Translations under genes and position numbers: made by a program
The notes under the pieces: generated by a model
Database searches by the model: none
Told to the model about the DNA's origin: nothing
What the model saw: the letters and a program-made list of their open reading frames with translations, nothing else
Part shown: piece after piece, positions 22,496-34,861 of the stretch
Layout of the letters: every line of letters begins with the position of its first letter
How positions within the stretch are numbered: position 1 is the first letter of the stretch
NCBI GenBank assembly: GCA_001599915.1
Contig: BCIG01000003.1
Coordinates: 310,001-374,000 of the forward strand
Origin: Symbiotaphrina buchneri
Taxonomy: Eukaryota; Ascomycota; Symbiotaphrinales; Symbiotaphrinaceae
DNA length: 64,000 nt
Direction of reading: 5' to 3'

Positions 22496-24681
22496 TGTTA
22501 TGATGCGCAAGTAGCGACCATTGTGGGCCTCACGCCGTTCTGTGGAGAGGTCAGTTTGTCCCTACTATTTCCATATTGAAAATGTACTTACAAAGGCCGA
22601 AGATCGCCACAAGAGGCACGATATTCAAGGCGCACATCCTCATATGTTGTGGGATTGCGGCGCTGACATGCTGACGACCGGGTCGGCTATCCAAGATGCT
22701 GGATCCGACCCCATATGTTTGCCTTGTTTGGCATCCAAATATCACGTGATGATAAGCCCCTTTTTCTCTTGACGCTCGACAGACTTCTGTCATCGAAGGC
22801 ATCTTCTGCGGGCTTGAGGAACTGCTGCTCAGGCATAGACTAGGTAATCCCAGCACTTCCACCGGGCGCATTGTACCCATGCGCGGCATTGACTCATGCA
22901 TGGATTTGGGCAGTGCCAGCCGGGGTGTCTACGCCCTTTCGACAATCCATTGCGCAGCCTTCCGCTGTCTTGCGGCCTGAGCAAAGGCCATTCTCGTGGA
23001 GCAGCCCTTGAATGCGACCTGACTTTTTACCGCACTTTATCTGACTATGAAGTCACTTCATAGTCTGTCTTATTGTGGTCCGCACGTCGACCATTAGACT
23101 CTGGTTAAAACGCCATCGAGAGGCATCCACTAAAGGCAGCAGCCTGATGTTTCTGTTCGCCTATCTTACGCACTTTGAGTGCGGTATCCTCGCAAGGCAA
23201 CCCAGCACCATCTAAAGTTCAGCTAATGTCCTCAAGCATGTCCATGGAGATTGTCAAAACGTACAATAATTCACCAATCATATACAGTTTCGTGATACCA
23301 CCCACACCCTCTTTCTAACCCGCCGCTACACAAAGTCCCCGGGGAGGGTCTCAATTCGTCTAGATGCATTTTTTTCCTGTTAATGCGGCCAAGTTTATAA
23401 CTTGTTGGATATTTGAGAAGGCTGTAATTTTTCTCTATCATAAAGCAATCTCAATTCCTCTCAATTCCTCTCAAGTCTGAAAATCTTTGTTAGAAGTTTA
23501 ATTATGCACAATTCTCTCAATTGCACCGAGCGGGACACTTGATATGCGAAGCTTAAGCCTCACCGCTCAGGAGGAAGGCTCGTGTTGCCTACCGGAGCAA
23601 CGAGTCATTGTTCTTTCTAAAAACAGTCAAATCAGACCAATCTTAATCTTTCTTCCTCTCCATCCCTTCCAAGCAGAGCCACGGCTGCTGCTAGAACCCA
23701 AGTGGAAGACCATTCAAGGCCTTGTGTTTTATGGCCACTTGGCCGGATTTGACCTCCAATTCTTGAGGCAACAAGGCACTCTTTGCCTGAGTCATCCGTC
23801 AATATCTGGCTAAAAATGCCTGACCAAGGCTTTATTGCTTTGAGGGCACTCTGCTAGCTCGTCTTTCGGGCCAATACAGTACCTTAATAGGATGGCGGAA
23901 CTGTATGGGACACATCTGAGAGAATCACTGCCTCATTCGTGGGCTTGGGCAGGCGGAAGTCGGCCCTTCACTTCAGAGGTGGAATGGGCGCATCACAAAG
24001 CTGGCCGTTACCTCGACCACCCATCCTGTTGGGACCGCCCTCCCCTTCTGGCCGTTCATTTGCGGTCGCTGTCTGGTAGTCCTCCGCACCCAGACGGGCC
24101 TTTGGGGCGTGACCCAATTATGCAGCGAGAGGGCTTATGCTCCGCCGCCCTCGACGTTATGCACCGGTTTTTCTGCGCCACTGAGGAACGACAGCGCACT
24201 CATTCTTCGCCTTGCCAAGTTGCAGGCAGTCCCATCAGAAGCGCGCTTTTGAATGGGAAACTTCGTTGGCTACCAGAGGAAAACAAAGGAGAGCGATTTT
24301 GACGGACGGGCCTAAATTTGGGCCACACGCCTCCGGCCAAATGGCCTCAGGTTGGTTTAGTCTAACCTTTGCCAGGACATTGACAGAGCGGGAGAACTAC
24401 GCCCTCTGTCACAAACAGGGCTTACAGCCACAATTTGATGCTATAAATCTTCAAAATGCTTCTTCGTTCTTGAATTTCCTGTGTTCTGGTTGTTTGCAAA
24501 GCATACTTCCTCGGCGATTCAGACCTTCTCCAAGACTATTTAATCTGTCTGTTTGCTTCTATATTACTTAAACTCCAAGGCTCTTCCTACTGTCAAGCCA
24601 TGTATGTCTACTCTATGTGATTGTGCACCTTAACATGTTGCTGAGGTGGCTAGTCAATCATCTCTGGTCGTCCTTTCCACG
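22496..24681. other. gene-poor interval, 2.2 kb
   Basis: Upstream of the palmitoyltransferase and of the zinc-ribbon gene. It contains a 23-nt palindrome at 23043-23065, short direct repeats of a 10-bp unit (CTCTCAATTC type) at about 23449-23475, and AT-rich tracts. Open frames around 23544-24571 have no recognisable domains. No intact gene is supported. Confidence 0.4.
23043..23065. repeat. perfect inverted repeat, 11-bp arms, 1-nt spacer
   Basis: The arms are GACTATGAAGT and ACTTCATAGTC around a central C. It lies in a gene-poor interval. It could be a dimeric-factor binding site or chance. Confidence 0.7.
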
Positions 24682-25240
24682 ATGTGTCTCCAAAGAACCA
24701 ATAGCCACATGGGTTCTGTCCAGGGAGCTTTCACTCCGTCAGGGGTATCCTCATATGGCCCATACCCTTCGGTGTGGTACTGCGGTCATTGCAACTACGG
24801 CCCTCTCAACATTAGTATCGACTCTCATTGTCCAAACTGCCACTACCTTCGCGACGACTGGGCTCAGTACGAGAGCGTTGGATGCATGCAAGGACAGACA
24901 CAGTATGGCAGCACTGCCGGATCTGCTGCACCTTCACATTTGCAAACATACAGCGGGACGGCGACAGTTCATGGAGGAAAGGAAGTTACCAGGTGGTATT
25001 GCTGCTGGTGTGGTTTTGGACCGCTGAGTTACAAATTTGACGACTTTTGCGTTGAGTGTCGACACAAGCGTTGCTCTTCTTGCCAACTCGAGTAAGTCAA
25101 CAATGCCCTTTGAAAGGTATGCACTTCGGTTTTCGTCCCTCCATAAACCTTCAAGGGCTTCGCCGCCACAGCAATGCCTGTTGCTGATCTGCCGTTGACT
25201 CAGGCGCAAGGACTGGGGTCCTCCTTCTCCAAGGACCTAA
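24682..25240 (+). CDS. small protein with two zinc-ribbon-like motifs
   Basis: The unspliced frame runs past two related Cys clusters: WYCGHCNYGPLN followed by CPNCHY, and WYCCWCGFGPLS followed by CVECRH. Both have the plan W-Y-C-x2-C-x-[YF]-G-P-L...C-x2-C. This resembles a RanBP2-type or zinc-ribbon fold with 12 residues between Cys pairs. The second copy is followed by another pair, CSSCQ. The simple frame stops at 25095, but a GTAAGT donor there and an acceptor at 25203 would extend it with RKDWGPPSPRT (exons 24682-25091 and 25204-25240, 148 residues). The start is uncertain; ATG 24682 is the first in-frame Met, and an upstream ATG at 24600 next to GTATGT hints at a further exon. The protein probably binds zinc; function unknown. 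Confidence 0.6.
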
Positions 25241-25748
25241 AGGTCTGAATTAGATTGCGTTGCTCCATCTTCGGATTGGAGAGAGGTGCTTTGAAGTGGA
25301 TCTTCGGTGGAAACTCGTCATTCTACATGATTTTCTTAATGTGAAGGCGTCTATATGTGGCTTATCATGAAGTTAATTGAGCTTTGAGCGCTCCAGTTTG
25401 GGTTTTTGCTTTTTAGAATTGGCATTGCATTGGCGGGACCCATGCATCGGCTTGTTTCCTTTTCTGACTCAATCAATTTGCATTAGCGGTAGCATTTTCA
25501 TTTTGTAACTGGCGTCGACAAGCATGCGTACTAGTTATTTAACTCGATGTTGTTTCGGCGGTTCAATTGGACTATCCTTATTTATCTTATGGAAAAGCTC
25601 CCCTCCTGTTCGTGATGACTCGATCAGAAGACCATGATGATAACAAGGATAGAAAGCCATGAACAAGGGCATTGCCAATTCCCTGCAAGAAACAAGCCTC
25701 CGCCCCGAACCAGTGACACAGCCCTGAGCGCCCGATGCCCTTATACCG

Positions 25749-25803
<55 letters not shown>

Positions 25804-26417
25804 ACCTCCCCCCCCCCCCCCCCCCCCCCCTCCAGGCGCCTCAAGCCAACCTCCCCCCAGAGGTGGTAGTTGAGGGGTTTCTGCCTGCAGAATCCTGAGT
25901 GTCTCTCGTTCACCGCCTGCGGTTGCCTGCTAGTTTCTTGGAGGTGGCTTGCAGATGCATATCATCGTCGGCCGCTAATTCCTGGCTGCATATGATCCAT
26001 GCTACCTTACCTTAGGTATTATACGGAATAGCCATTGCCAGATTCTCTAGCATTGGCCACGGCCGAGTGAATCAGATTCGAAGGTTTCGAGTCTCTAGGA
26101 ATAATTTGGGATCCGCAGTAGCAGTCCAATGCACAAGGACGGGCAATCCATGGACAAATCCTCCATGTGAATATCGCGGCGGCGCGAACCCGCATGGATG
26201 CGACTTATGGGCTCACTGCAATATAGTCCCGTCTTAAGGGATCTCCATTGACAAGATTCTCCCTTGTGACTGCGATTTCATTATTGTTTGGCAGAGCATT
26301 CATCTTTGCGCCCAGAGGGCAGACGAGTCCTTCGGTATAATTATCAACGAGAAATATCTACAGAATTTCTGACGCCTTGGTCTTCTCTAGCTGTGATCCT
26401 TCTTGACCCACCTCTGT
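25241..26417. other. intergenic with poly-C tract, 1.2 kb
   Basis: 3' flanks of the zinc-ribbon gene (+) and of the ligase gene (-) converge here. Apart from the C-homopolymer at 25749-25830, the sequence is AT-rich and holds no supported gene. Confidence 0.5.
25749..25830. repeat. C homopolymer: 55 nt plus 23 nt, split by ACCT
   Basis: An uninterrupted C run spans 25749-25803, then A-C-C-T, then C again at 25808-25830. The complementary G strand could form quadruplexes and the C strand i-motifs. Its exact length is unreliable, because homopolymers of this size are prone to polymerase slippage and assembly error. Confidence 0.9.
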
Positions 26418-28476
26418 CTAGATCCTGGCGCCTTGCTTCCTTCTCTTCTCTTTCTCTTGGTCTCGCAGCAGCCTCCTCAAAATTTTTCCACTTGGGCTCT
26501 TCGGAATTACATCCACAAACTCGACTCCTCCTTTGAGCCACTTGTACTTCGCCGTAGACTTCTCTACATATTTCTGAAGCGTCCGAGCCAGCATTTTGTC
26601 GTTGTCTTCGAGACCTACATTGGCAGATTTCACAACGAACGCTTTGGGAATCTCTCCCGATGTTTCATCAGGGACAGGAATGACAGCCGCATCGGCTACA
26701 GCAGGGTGGCTCAGTAGATGAGCATCTAGCTCGGCAGGAGCAACCTGGTGACCCTGAAGAGCAATTGGATCAGCACACCGAGATGCTTGGAAGAACAAAA
26801 CCCCTACCTTTACTTTGATAAGCTCTTTGATTCTGTCGACGATGAAGATGTGCTCATTGCCCTTTGGTGACTTTCGGATAACTGCTTCATCGCCTGTCCT
26901 CAACCAGCGTCCCTCTGCATCCTCGAAGAAAGTCTCTTTGTTCGCCTTGTCGTTGTTCAGATATCCAAGGACCACTGAAGGAGAGTTCACGACAAGCTCC
27001 CCTGGTTGATCGTACCCCGTGATCTCCACTCCTTCGACAGACATCAAACGAGCGGTGCAACCAGCCACCAGAGAACCAGAGGAACCGTACCAGATGTCAT
27101 GTGGAGACGTGGTACAGACGACAGTGGATGTTTCGGTAAGGCCTGCTCAGCGATCAGAGGGAGACAAGAGAGGCGGTTTCCTCGACTGGATTTACATACC
27201 ATATCCTTGCCGTATGTGCCACTTGGGATACATTGAATGCAGTCTTTCTGATACCTCAGCACCTAGGGGAGCAGCACCGCTGAAAATAGAGTCGACGCAG
27301 TCAAGATTGTATTTTTGCAAAAGATCCTTGTTGTTTATCATTTGCACTATAATGGGAGGTACCTAGGAAGAGGTCAGTGACTACAAACTCATTTAAATCT
27401 GTATATAAGTTCAGAATCCGCCAGAGACTTACCAGACACAGTTTGTTGATCTTGTACTTTTGAATGGCTTCGAGGAAACTCCGCATCTCAAATCGAGGCA
27501 GAATTATGACACCATCACCTCGATGAACATTGCTGTGGCATACAACCACCAGGCCATAAATGTGGCTATTGGGAAGGAAACCAAGGCAGGTTTCCGTAAA
27601 ATCATCCTCAGGGTGCCGTTCTTGCCTGTCAACCGATTCAAACGAATTTAACTGGAGAGTGTTGGCAATTACGTTGACATGTGATATCATCACCCCTTTC
27701 TAAAAATACCGTTGTCAGTGGATTCGAACGCAACCAGAAGGGTTTGCTGACCGGTAATCCAGAAGTGCCACTCGAATAGCACAGAAAAGCGCATTGCCGC
27801 GCCCCTTGGCCTTTCTTCCACTTTATCTCTTCTAGCCGTGGTAGTTGAGCGCCTTCAAGGATGAATTGATCGACAGTTTTGAGCTCTTTTGGTGGGGATT
27901 TCCCGCCTGTCACTTCTTTAGGCATCTCGAGGATGTAGATGCGATTGTTTGGTATTCCGGACTGCTTTGCAGCTTCTTGAGCTGTTGCCAAAAGTGGCAA
28001 ACAGGTAAAAAGGCATTTCGCGCCCGAAGACTTGAGCTGATGTACTAGCTCTGCGACTGAGTAGGCAGCATTCGCCGGCGTCGCAATACCATTCAACCTA
28101 TGAGTCGCCCATCCAAGCGTAAGCGTATCGATCTGTCCAATTGAAGCAATTCGATTAGTCGGCGTCATTATAACAATAGACAACAATTCATTGAACATAC
28201 GGTATTCAAGCTGAATATCCCAACAACCTTATCCCACTCTGTGCCCTTGTCCACCTCCCAGTCCAACTCTTTAGCCAAGGCCCGCGCAAGGAAATCCACA
28301 CGATCTCGCACTTCGAGGGCAGAATAAGTCTTGCCAGATAGCCCGCAGGTAAACGGCGGCTGTGAGTATCCTAGGGGAAAGCGGCCATAACTTTCATTGA
28401 ACATGAAATCATGAATAGGGACCGTGTCAGGCACCTCCGGCAGGGGTGGTACCCATGATGGAGCTTTGAATACCAT
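26418..28476 (-). CDS. acyl/coumarate-CoA ligase-like AMP-binding enzyme
   Basis: ANL-superfamily adenylate-forming enzyme, 585 residues, six exons: 28476-28201, 28132-27752, 27699-27433, 27362-27200, 27142-26808 and 26753-26418. Introns are about 52-70 nt and every junction keeps frame. Core motifs are present: YSSGTSGLPKG (P-loop, rebuilt across a splice), GYGLTETS (rebuilt across another), LRTGDEA, the hinge around DRIKELIKVKGHQVAPAEL, and the catalytic Lys in PKSPSGKILRR. The architecture and N-terminal FMFNESYGRFPLG region match fungal 4-coumarate-CoA-ligase-like enzymes, some peroxisomal. The C-terminus ARI is only a weak match to a peroxisomal PTS1 tripeptide. Substrate (fatty, phenylpropanoid or secondary-metabolite acid) cannot be inferred; no biosynthetic partner genes lie beside it. 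Confidence 0.9.
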
Positions 28477-31327
28477 GGTCGTGAAGAAGTCGAGGCTGTT
28501 GAACAGACTCCAACGGTTCTAGGCACGAAAGATGGGAACTACGCCACAGGCGACGCGACAAAAAACCAAAAAGAGAAGACCTTCGATCGCAAAAAAGAAG
28601 CGTATAAGGTACTTGCTTTATGAATCCAGAAACAAGAAAATTTTATCCTGGACTCCTCGGTCGATAACCAGGGTGAAACGAAAGATCTGGGTTGATTTAT
28701 CCCGGAAATAAAGGTGTTTAAGGCTGGAGAGTTGCTATGCCTCGGCGGTTCGGCACATCCTGGGATGCTTTCTCCTCGTGCCTCAAAATGCGTTAGACTT
28801 TTGCGGGACCCACGCTTTGGTGGAGAAAATGCGGGGAATTCCAACTTGATTCGTGCTCGGTTCCCGGGGAAGTTGCTTTAGTGCCGTCGATGCTACCTTA
28901 CCTTACCTATCTCGTACCCATTTGCCTGGGCCGAGGTAACTGCCGAGGGAGGTTCAGGCTTGGCTAAATAAGCCCTGGAGAGATGTCCATTCGACTCGGA
29001 GATCAGCCTCAAATTTTGATAAAGAGAATTCGAAAATCCGGCGAACATAAAAGAAAGGAAAGTTCTCTGGAAGTCGGAAATGCTTAACAGCAGCGAACAT
29101 GTAAGGTATGGAAAGATGGGCACCTCGCCGGGAATTGAGCGAGGACAAGCGCACCATCGGTCCTCTCCCCCAAGAGCTGAATGATTGGCATGAAAAAACA
29201 CGAGTGTGAAGAAGGCCAATGCTTGGTAGATTTATCTTCAAATCATTCGGTTAGACTGGTTGGAACAGAATGGAAGCTGGGTTGGTGTACAGGGACGAGC
29301 CGCTGAGATGAAACCCTATCGCCAGTCATCACGCAGTAAGTGTAGCTGATTGGGAATTGCAAGATATGGGAGGCATATTCGTCCCATTTCTGGAAGGATG
29401 ACTGGAGACACTGGACCTCGGATAAGCCTGACCGGAACCGCCACGGGTGCGTCTCAAGAAATACCAACCCCTGCTAGCCTTTCGATGCTCCAGGTCTCAA
29501 ATTCAAGAATCGAGAACACCGCAATATTGGCTCCTCGTGACGCAAAAAGAGGTGGTAGGCTGGAGTCTGCAGTCCTTTTTCAGAAAACAATATCGCGAAG
29601 CGCAGGTATCCCACCGTCAGGTCAGGCCGACAACTGACAATCCATTAAGGTTCTGACGTACGTGCTCTCTCCGCAGGTCGAATGCGGAGCTGCAAGAGTA
29701 GCGTTGCTGCAAGAGTAGTGTTGCTGGAGACTGGAAAGCCTACTCATCATGATGCAGTCGAGGACGCAAAACTTGCTTGCCCTCTTCCTACGAAAGCAAT
29801 CTAGAGAGAAGGTCCACGGTTCCTTCGCTATCCTTGGTGTCAAGCATTGTCCCCGCATGCAAAGCGCTTCACACCACCAAACAGGCGTATGCTGCACAGA
29901 CCATTAGGCGTTCCATAGCGGACTTTATGGCGATGCTTTGTGGAGGGATCACACCCCGAAGCTTGACGCCACAGGCAGGATTCGAGGACGTCCGAGACAC
30001 CCCATTGCTATGAGAGAGGTATCCGGTTCGATGTTTGCATATGACCTTTGGCTCCATTTGGTGTCAACGAAGCTGTCAGGAGACATTTGAAGCAATTAGC
30101 CACAGGTAGAAGGCGGAGAAAAGGAGGGAAAAAACGAACATTAGAATAATGGTTTAGCAGCGGTACGAGAGTCGGAAAATGGGAAAGAAAAAAAACTAAT
30201 AATAAAAGAAATGGAAGGACACAAAACGGAGAAAAAGGAGGAAAGTTCAGGAGACTGTATGCTGTGAGCTGCGATTTTGCAGCTACATTCGCCTTCTGAT
30301 GATCGGTTGACGGGAACGAGGTTGACAATTGAAAGTACTCTGCTCGACGAGCTATCATTGCGAAACATCGCATGGAACTGCGCCAGCTCAAGAAGAGTCC
30401 GAAACACCAGCCAGACCGATAGCTGTAAAGTTGGTGGATAATCACGTAGAATTGTGCGGGTCCGGGCAAGGAGCGGTTGCATCGATCTGCTCGAGTGGAT
30501 GTGCTGGACGTTCCGGTGAACGACAAGATCCTCACCTTTCCTCCCATCTTTCATCGCACCGGCAGCGCTCTCACACTGGGCAAACAACCCCTCTTCTGCA
30601 GATTCACCTCCGAAGATCTACCTTGGTCTGCTGCATTAACATAGTTATACCGTAAGTACTGGTGCTTTTACCTTTTTCCCCTCCGTGATCCCGCACTCCT
30701 AGTCCGCAACGTGCTTCAACTTCATCGCGCTCAAGCACACCTATGTCAACATCCTTATAATTGAGCTCGAACGTTTCTCTAGGAGATCTACACTACTACA
30801 GAACCTCAAGCATCCATTTCTACCGCAGTTAGGGGTTGTTAGAAAGCATCCACACCAGAGTGAGGTGGAATCCGCAGTAACTGCCGGCGATTTGGTCTTC
30901 ACCTCCATTTTAAGGTCTCTTATGGTGAATTACCATGATCTACCACTAACCTAAACTTTGTTTGACTGACCTTGTGCGACAGCTCAAGTGAATTCACACC
31001 TATGGTCCAAGCTTTACATATTTAGACACCATCCTTTCTCTCAACCCTGGACTTCTTTCCTTCTTCTACAAACTCCTCTACAATCCTCTCTACCCTTGAC
31101 CTCTCCTTCTATCCTCTATATCTTTCCCCTTCCTCAATATCTACCTATACCTCCTTGACCTTATCGGTCTCAGTCGAACTTACTGAAATTGACCAGATAT
31201 CAAGATATTCAGTTTTGATATCTGATTCTGAAGTCATCTCAGTTTGATCATCTTGATGATTTCTTCTACTATAAACATCTAGATCGATATCACCTATCCT
31301 AAGATATTACATATCATAGATATCATA
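28477..31327. other. largest gene-free interval, 2.85 kb
   Basis: Upstream of the ligase (-) and of the AlkB-like gene (+). Scattered short frames (for example 30008-30587 on the minus strand) lack domains and codon structure. The last 300 bp become strongly pyrimidine-rich and then AT-rich with GATATC motifs. A non-coding RNA cannot be excluded but none is recognisable. Confidence 0.4.
31034..31327 (+). promoter_or_regulatory. CT-rich promoter tract and ATATC-rich leader of the AlkB-like gene
   Basis: From about 31034 to 31160 the plus strand is nearly all C/T with CTCT and CCTTCT runs, a common fungal core-promoter feature. From 31190 to the ATG there are repeated GATATC/ATATCA words (for example near 31195, 31217, 31291 and 31310). 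It is directly upstream of ATG 31328. Confidence 0.45.
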
Positions 31328-34300
31328 ATGGATCTTCCCCTGTCTTTCCTAGACAGCGTCTCTCATCCTAACCCAGAAACGTCCAATTTGATGTATGGCA
31401 TCCGGCGTTCATCAAGACTTGCAGCAAAAAACCACCCTGACTATCGTGATGTTTTGAATGACGTCGGCGCAGCAACCAGAAAACGACCGCAGACTACCCA
31501 ATTAGTTCGCGATGGATCTGTCGATGATACAAAGTCCACATCTTCGGAATTGTCCAGCTTGTCCCAGACGCCCGTTTTGGACGATAACATCGATACGTCT
31601 ATGGCTCAAGGCAATGCATCCTCAAAACGTCAGAAAGTTAATCATGATGTAGATAAGACTGCGCAGACCGGACACCAATTATTGGTCAAACTCAAGATAT
31701 CATTTCCGAAGACGCAAATCACGAAGAAGAAGACCCGGTCAGAGAAGTCGGTCGTACGGGGCAAAAAGGGTGGAAAAGCTGTCAGTCCGAAGGCAACACC
31801 CCGCAAAGCAGTACCCCGTAAACCCGGCAAATTGCCATCCCCGAAGTCCTCCAGCGACGAAGTCCCCAGTCCGGGGAAGTCTCAAGGGAAGACGAAAGCC
31901 ACGAAAAATACGACAAGACGTCAGAAAAACTCCCATCCCAAGACAGAAACGGATACCGCTTCGTTTATAAACGATACAGATACGACAACATCGGACTCTA
32001 CGCTTCTACCAACAGCAAATGCAGTACAAACTACTGTCTCGAAGCCTCAGCCACGAGGTGTACCACTTGTATGGGCTGATGTTAGTATATCCCTATGTTT
32101 GAATGTGTTTATGCAGGTGTTGACTAATATTTAAATAGGATCGCCCGGCCCTGTGCCAAACTCTGCCGTATTTTCGGGCATATCAGAGCGGTGGCTACAC
32201 AATGAATGGTTTCGTACGTGCATGTCTTATTGCTGGTCATGCAGGCGAGAGAACCTATATGGACGCAGACACGATCATCACTAGGACGTATGTATCATGC
32301 CCCTTGTGTCGTTTCTAAGTTAATGCGTATGATAGTGGCGGCGGTTGTTCTGTCGACGCAGAAGGTAATTTGGTCAAGGCGGAAGGGACGCAGACTCAGA
32401 TGGAGCACATTGTACAGTGCTTTATCAAGAACAAAGACTCGCGGATCCCGCTGGCAGTCATCCTTGGTGAGCGACTTCGTTTTGTTCTATCCATAGCGCT
32501 GGACACTGCTAATTTCATTCATCATTCTGTAGGACAAGATTTCCCAGCATGCCCTACCACACTTCCGCACCCGTACTGTGTCCTAGGATGGTTCATAGTA
32601 ACGGATGTGTGGTGTGAGCCGCTGTCGCGCGGGAAGATGTACAAGATTCGGCTTCAAAAGCTTGATCTCAAGGAGACGTCTTGGTGGATGCCTAGCAGCT
32701 ACGAAGAAGTCGAATCTCAGACTACTGTGGATGACACCGTCTACAAAACCTGCAAGAGCTGCAACATGACGTCTCCTACGATAAGATCTGACGGTTGGAT
32801 GTGCCTGAACTTCTCGTGCAAGCGATGGTGGTGCCTAAAGGGTGTCCAGAAGGCAGGTATGACATTTGATTACGACACAAGTTTTCTAGCGAAACGAGTG
32901 TCGTACGGTGATATGAAACCTCCCAACTCCATTCGGCCTCCCTTGCCAGGCAATGCGATCATTGCCGGAAGCACATCTGCGGTGTCGGAGCAAGCACTGC
33001 TTGGACTGGCATGTCCCCAGTGCGGACGATGCAACTGCCGCAAGATATGGGAGCAATGGCAATGCGAAAACTGTGGATTTGAGCATGCTGTGCAACTTCC
33101 GGTCCTGTCACCATCGCAGGTCCTGGATGCGCATGAGATGAAGGTCGTGGGACATGCCATCCCAGTATACAAAGCACATACGGCCATATCTATGGATATT
33201 GGGGTTTTCGGCAACTATCGCGTGCAAACGTACACCCTGCCAGGGTGTGAGCCGGGACTCGTCGGCCATCTATTAGCGAACGACATCATCAACTCCCGGA
33301 CGAATGGTCCCAACGATATGTTCAAGGATCTGCAGACAGTCAAGATTGGCTTGCAAAGATTCGGTATGAAACAGAATGCTGTCAGTAAGTACGCCTAAGT
33401 CTTACTCTGCTATTTATACTGACGGTTGGCAGAAGCGGGAATGCTAACCAACCACTTTTCCGTCAACTACGTACGTCTTATGCCGTTATTCTAGGACTTG
33501 GGTCGGACTGACCAATATTTGCAATAGGGAATGCCCTATGAATACATCGTCGCGGTGGACTCTAAGGCAGGCAAAGATGCTCCCCCTGTCTTGGCCCGGG
33601 CTTTCCATCGCCTGAACTGGGCTAGGGATTATTTCTTGCACGGCAAAGACGTTCCTGCTTTCAATGAGTTGCTCGCGGTTGGCTATTTTGAAAGCCAAAA
33701 AATGAATGTAAGTCTGATACATTAGAGCAGATCGGAGAGAGCTGACCAGAGTCAGTACCATGATGATGGCGAGGACACACTTGGTCCCACGGTTGGCACA
33801 ATGTCGATTGGTGGAACCGCGATGATGTACTTTCGCGTTAAACACAGATATTGGAACCCACCTACGAAACTGTCCACTTATGATCCGGAATTGCCTGTGA
33901 TCCCAGGATGCCCGGCGTATGTCACACGTTTGGCGCTGAAAGAGGCGTGGCCTATCATGAATAAACAACAGCGTCAAGACGCCTTTCAGGATATGCTTGA
34001 CGAAACGAAGGGCATACGAACTACGAAGAACCCTCCGGTTATGCTCCAGATGCGGCTGTGTCACGGCGATCTTCTTATTATGCATGGACGCGATATACAG
34101 AAGTACTATGAGGTGCGTTTCTACTGGATCAATTCGGTTTCGTGGCTAATTCTGTCATAGCATGCCGTTGTTCCCGATGGAGAGTTACGCTTCTCTCTCA
34201 CTTGCCGGCACGTCCTCACGAAACCGGGAAACGAGGACGAGCAGTGGAAGGGCGAGTTCGAGCATAAGCCGGATTACGACTATGACGGTGATCAGGTCAC

Positions 34301-34334
34301 TACTGGACCCTCTTCTACTGAGCAGACCTCTTAG
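31328..34334 (+). CDS. AlkB-like 2OG-Fe(II) dioxygenase with basic N-terminus and Cys-rich modules
   Basis: 877 residues in eight exons: 31328-32080, 32139-32287, 32336-32466, 32533-33384, 33433-33470, 33528-33707, 33756-34112 and 34161-34334; all junctions keep frame. Residues 1-250 are disordered and very rich in Lys/Ser/Thr/Pro, with nuclear-signal-like KKKTRSEK and RKAVPRKPGK. The middle holds two Cys clusters: CKSCNMTSP...MCLNFSC (about 470-495) and CPQCGRCNCRKIWEQWQCENC (about 555-575). The C-terminal third is an AlkB-type jelly roll: YHDDGEDTLGPTVGTMSIGG gives the HxD iron ligands, then GDLLIMHG, then the distal His in EHAVVPDG and the 2OG-binding Arg in RFSLTCRHV. AlkB enzymes remove alkyl groups from DNA, RNA or protein. 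The tail and zinc modules suggest action on chromatin or nucleic acid (inference). Substrate unknown. Confidence 0.82.
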
Positions 34335-34861
34335 ATGTCTATGCTCTTCAGCATGCACCGTATAGCGTGCGGTGACGAAGCGTCACCCCCTTTCTTTTAC
34401 CCAAAAGTTACATATCTTCGCATAGTTTCTGCATTGTTCACATTCGCTATAGCGTCTTTACTGTTATACACATTCTCTATCATAACCTGCATTTCCTTGC
34501 GTCGCTTCTGGCATGCCTGGTCCAAAAACATTATCGGATCTCTCTTTATAGAGGATTCCCCGCCGTTTTCAGCTTAGTTTGCCTTGAAAGGCGGCGATTC
34601 TTGATGCTTTTCATCCGGATATTTAGGGGAGCTGGCAGTTGAAACACAAAAAAATGCTTGATATTTCACCATTTTTGGCCTTTTAGCCTCAGACGCTCAT
34701 TTATTTACTATGGCGATCATTTGACGTTGCATTATCTAGCAATAGCTGAGAATTCCAGCTCTTTACGCTTCCCAAACGGCCACTGAAGCCATAGAATCCT
34801 CGTAAAATACTGCAAATGTCTACAGAGTATATATGCTATCGGACAGTGACTGTCCCGCCCC
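34335..34861. other. 3' flank of the AlkB-like gene
   Basis: AT-rich sequence of about 0.5 kb with no supported gene; a TATATATG stretch near 34829 precedes the GAT-rich repeat. Confidence 0.4.

Noticed and set aside
24212-24571. Open frame upstream of the zinc-ribbon gene
   Set aside because: No conserved motif and overlaps another frame of similar length; no splice link to the zinc-ribbon exons.
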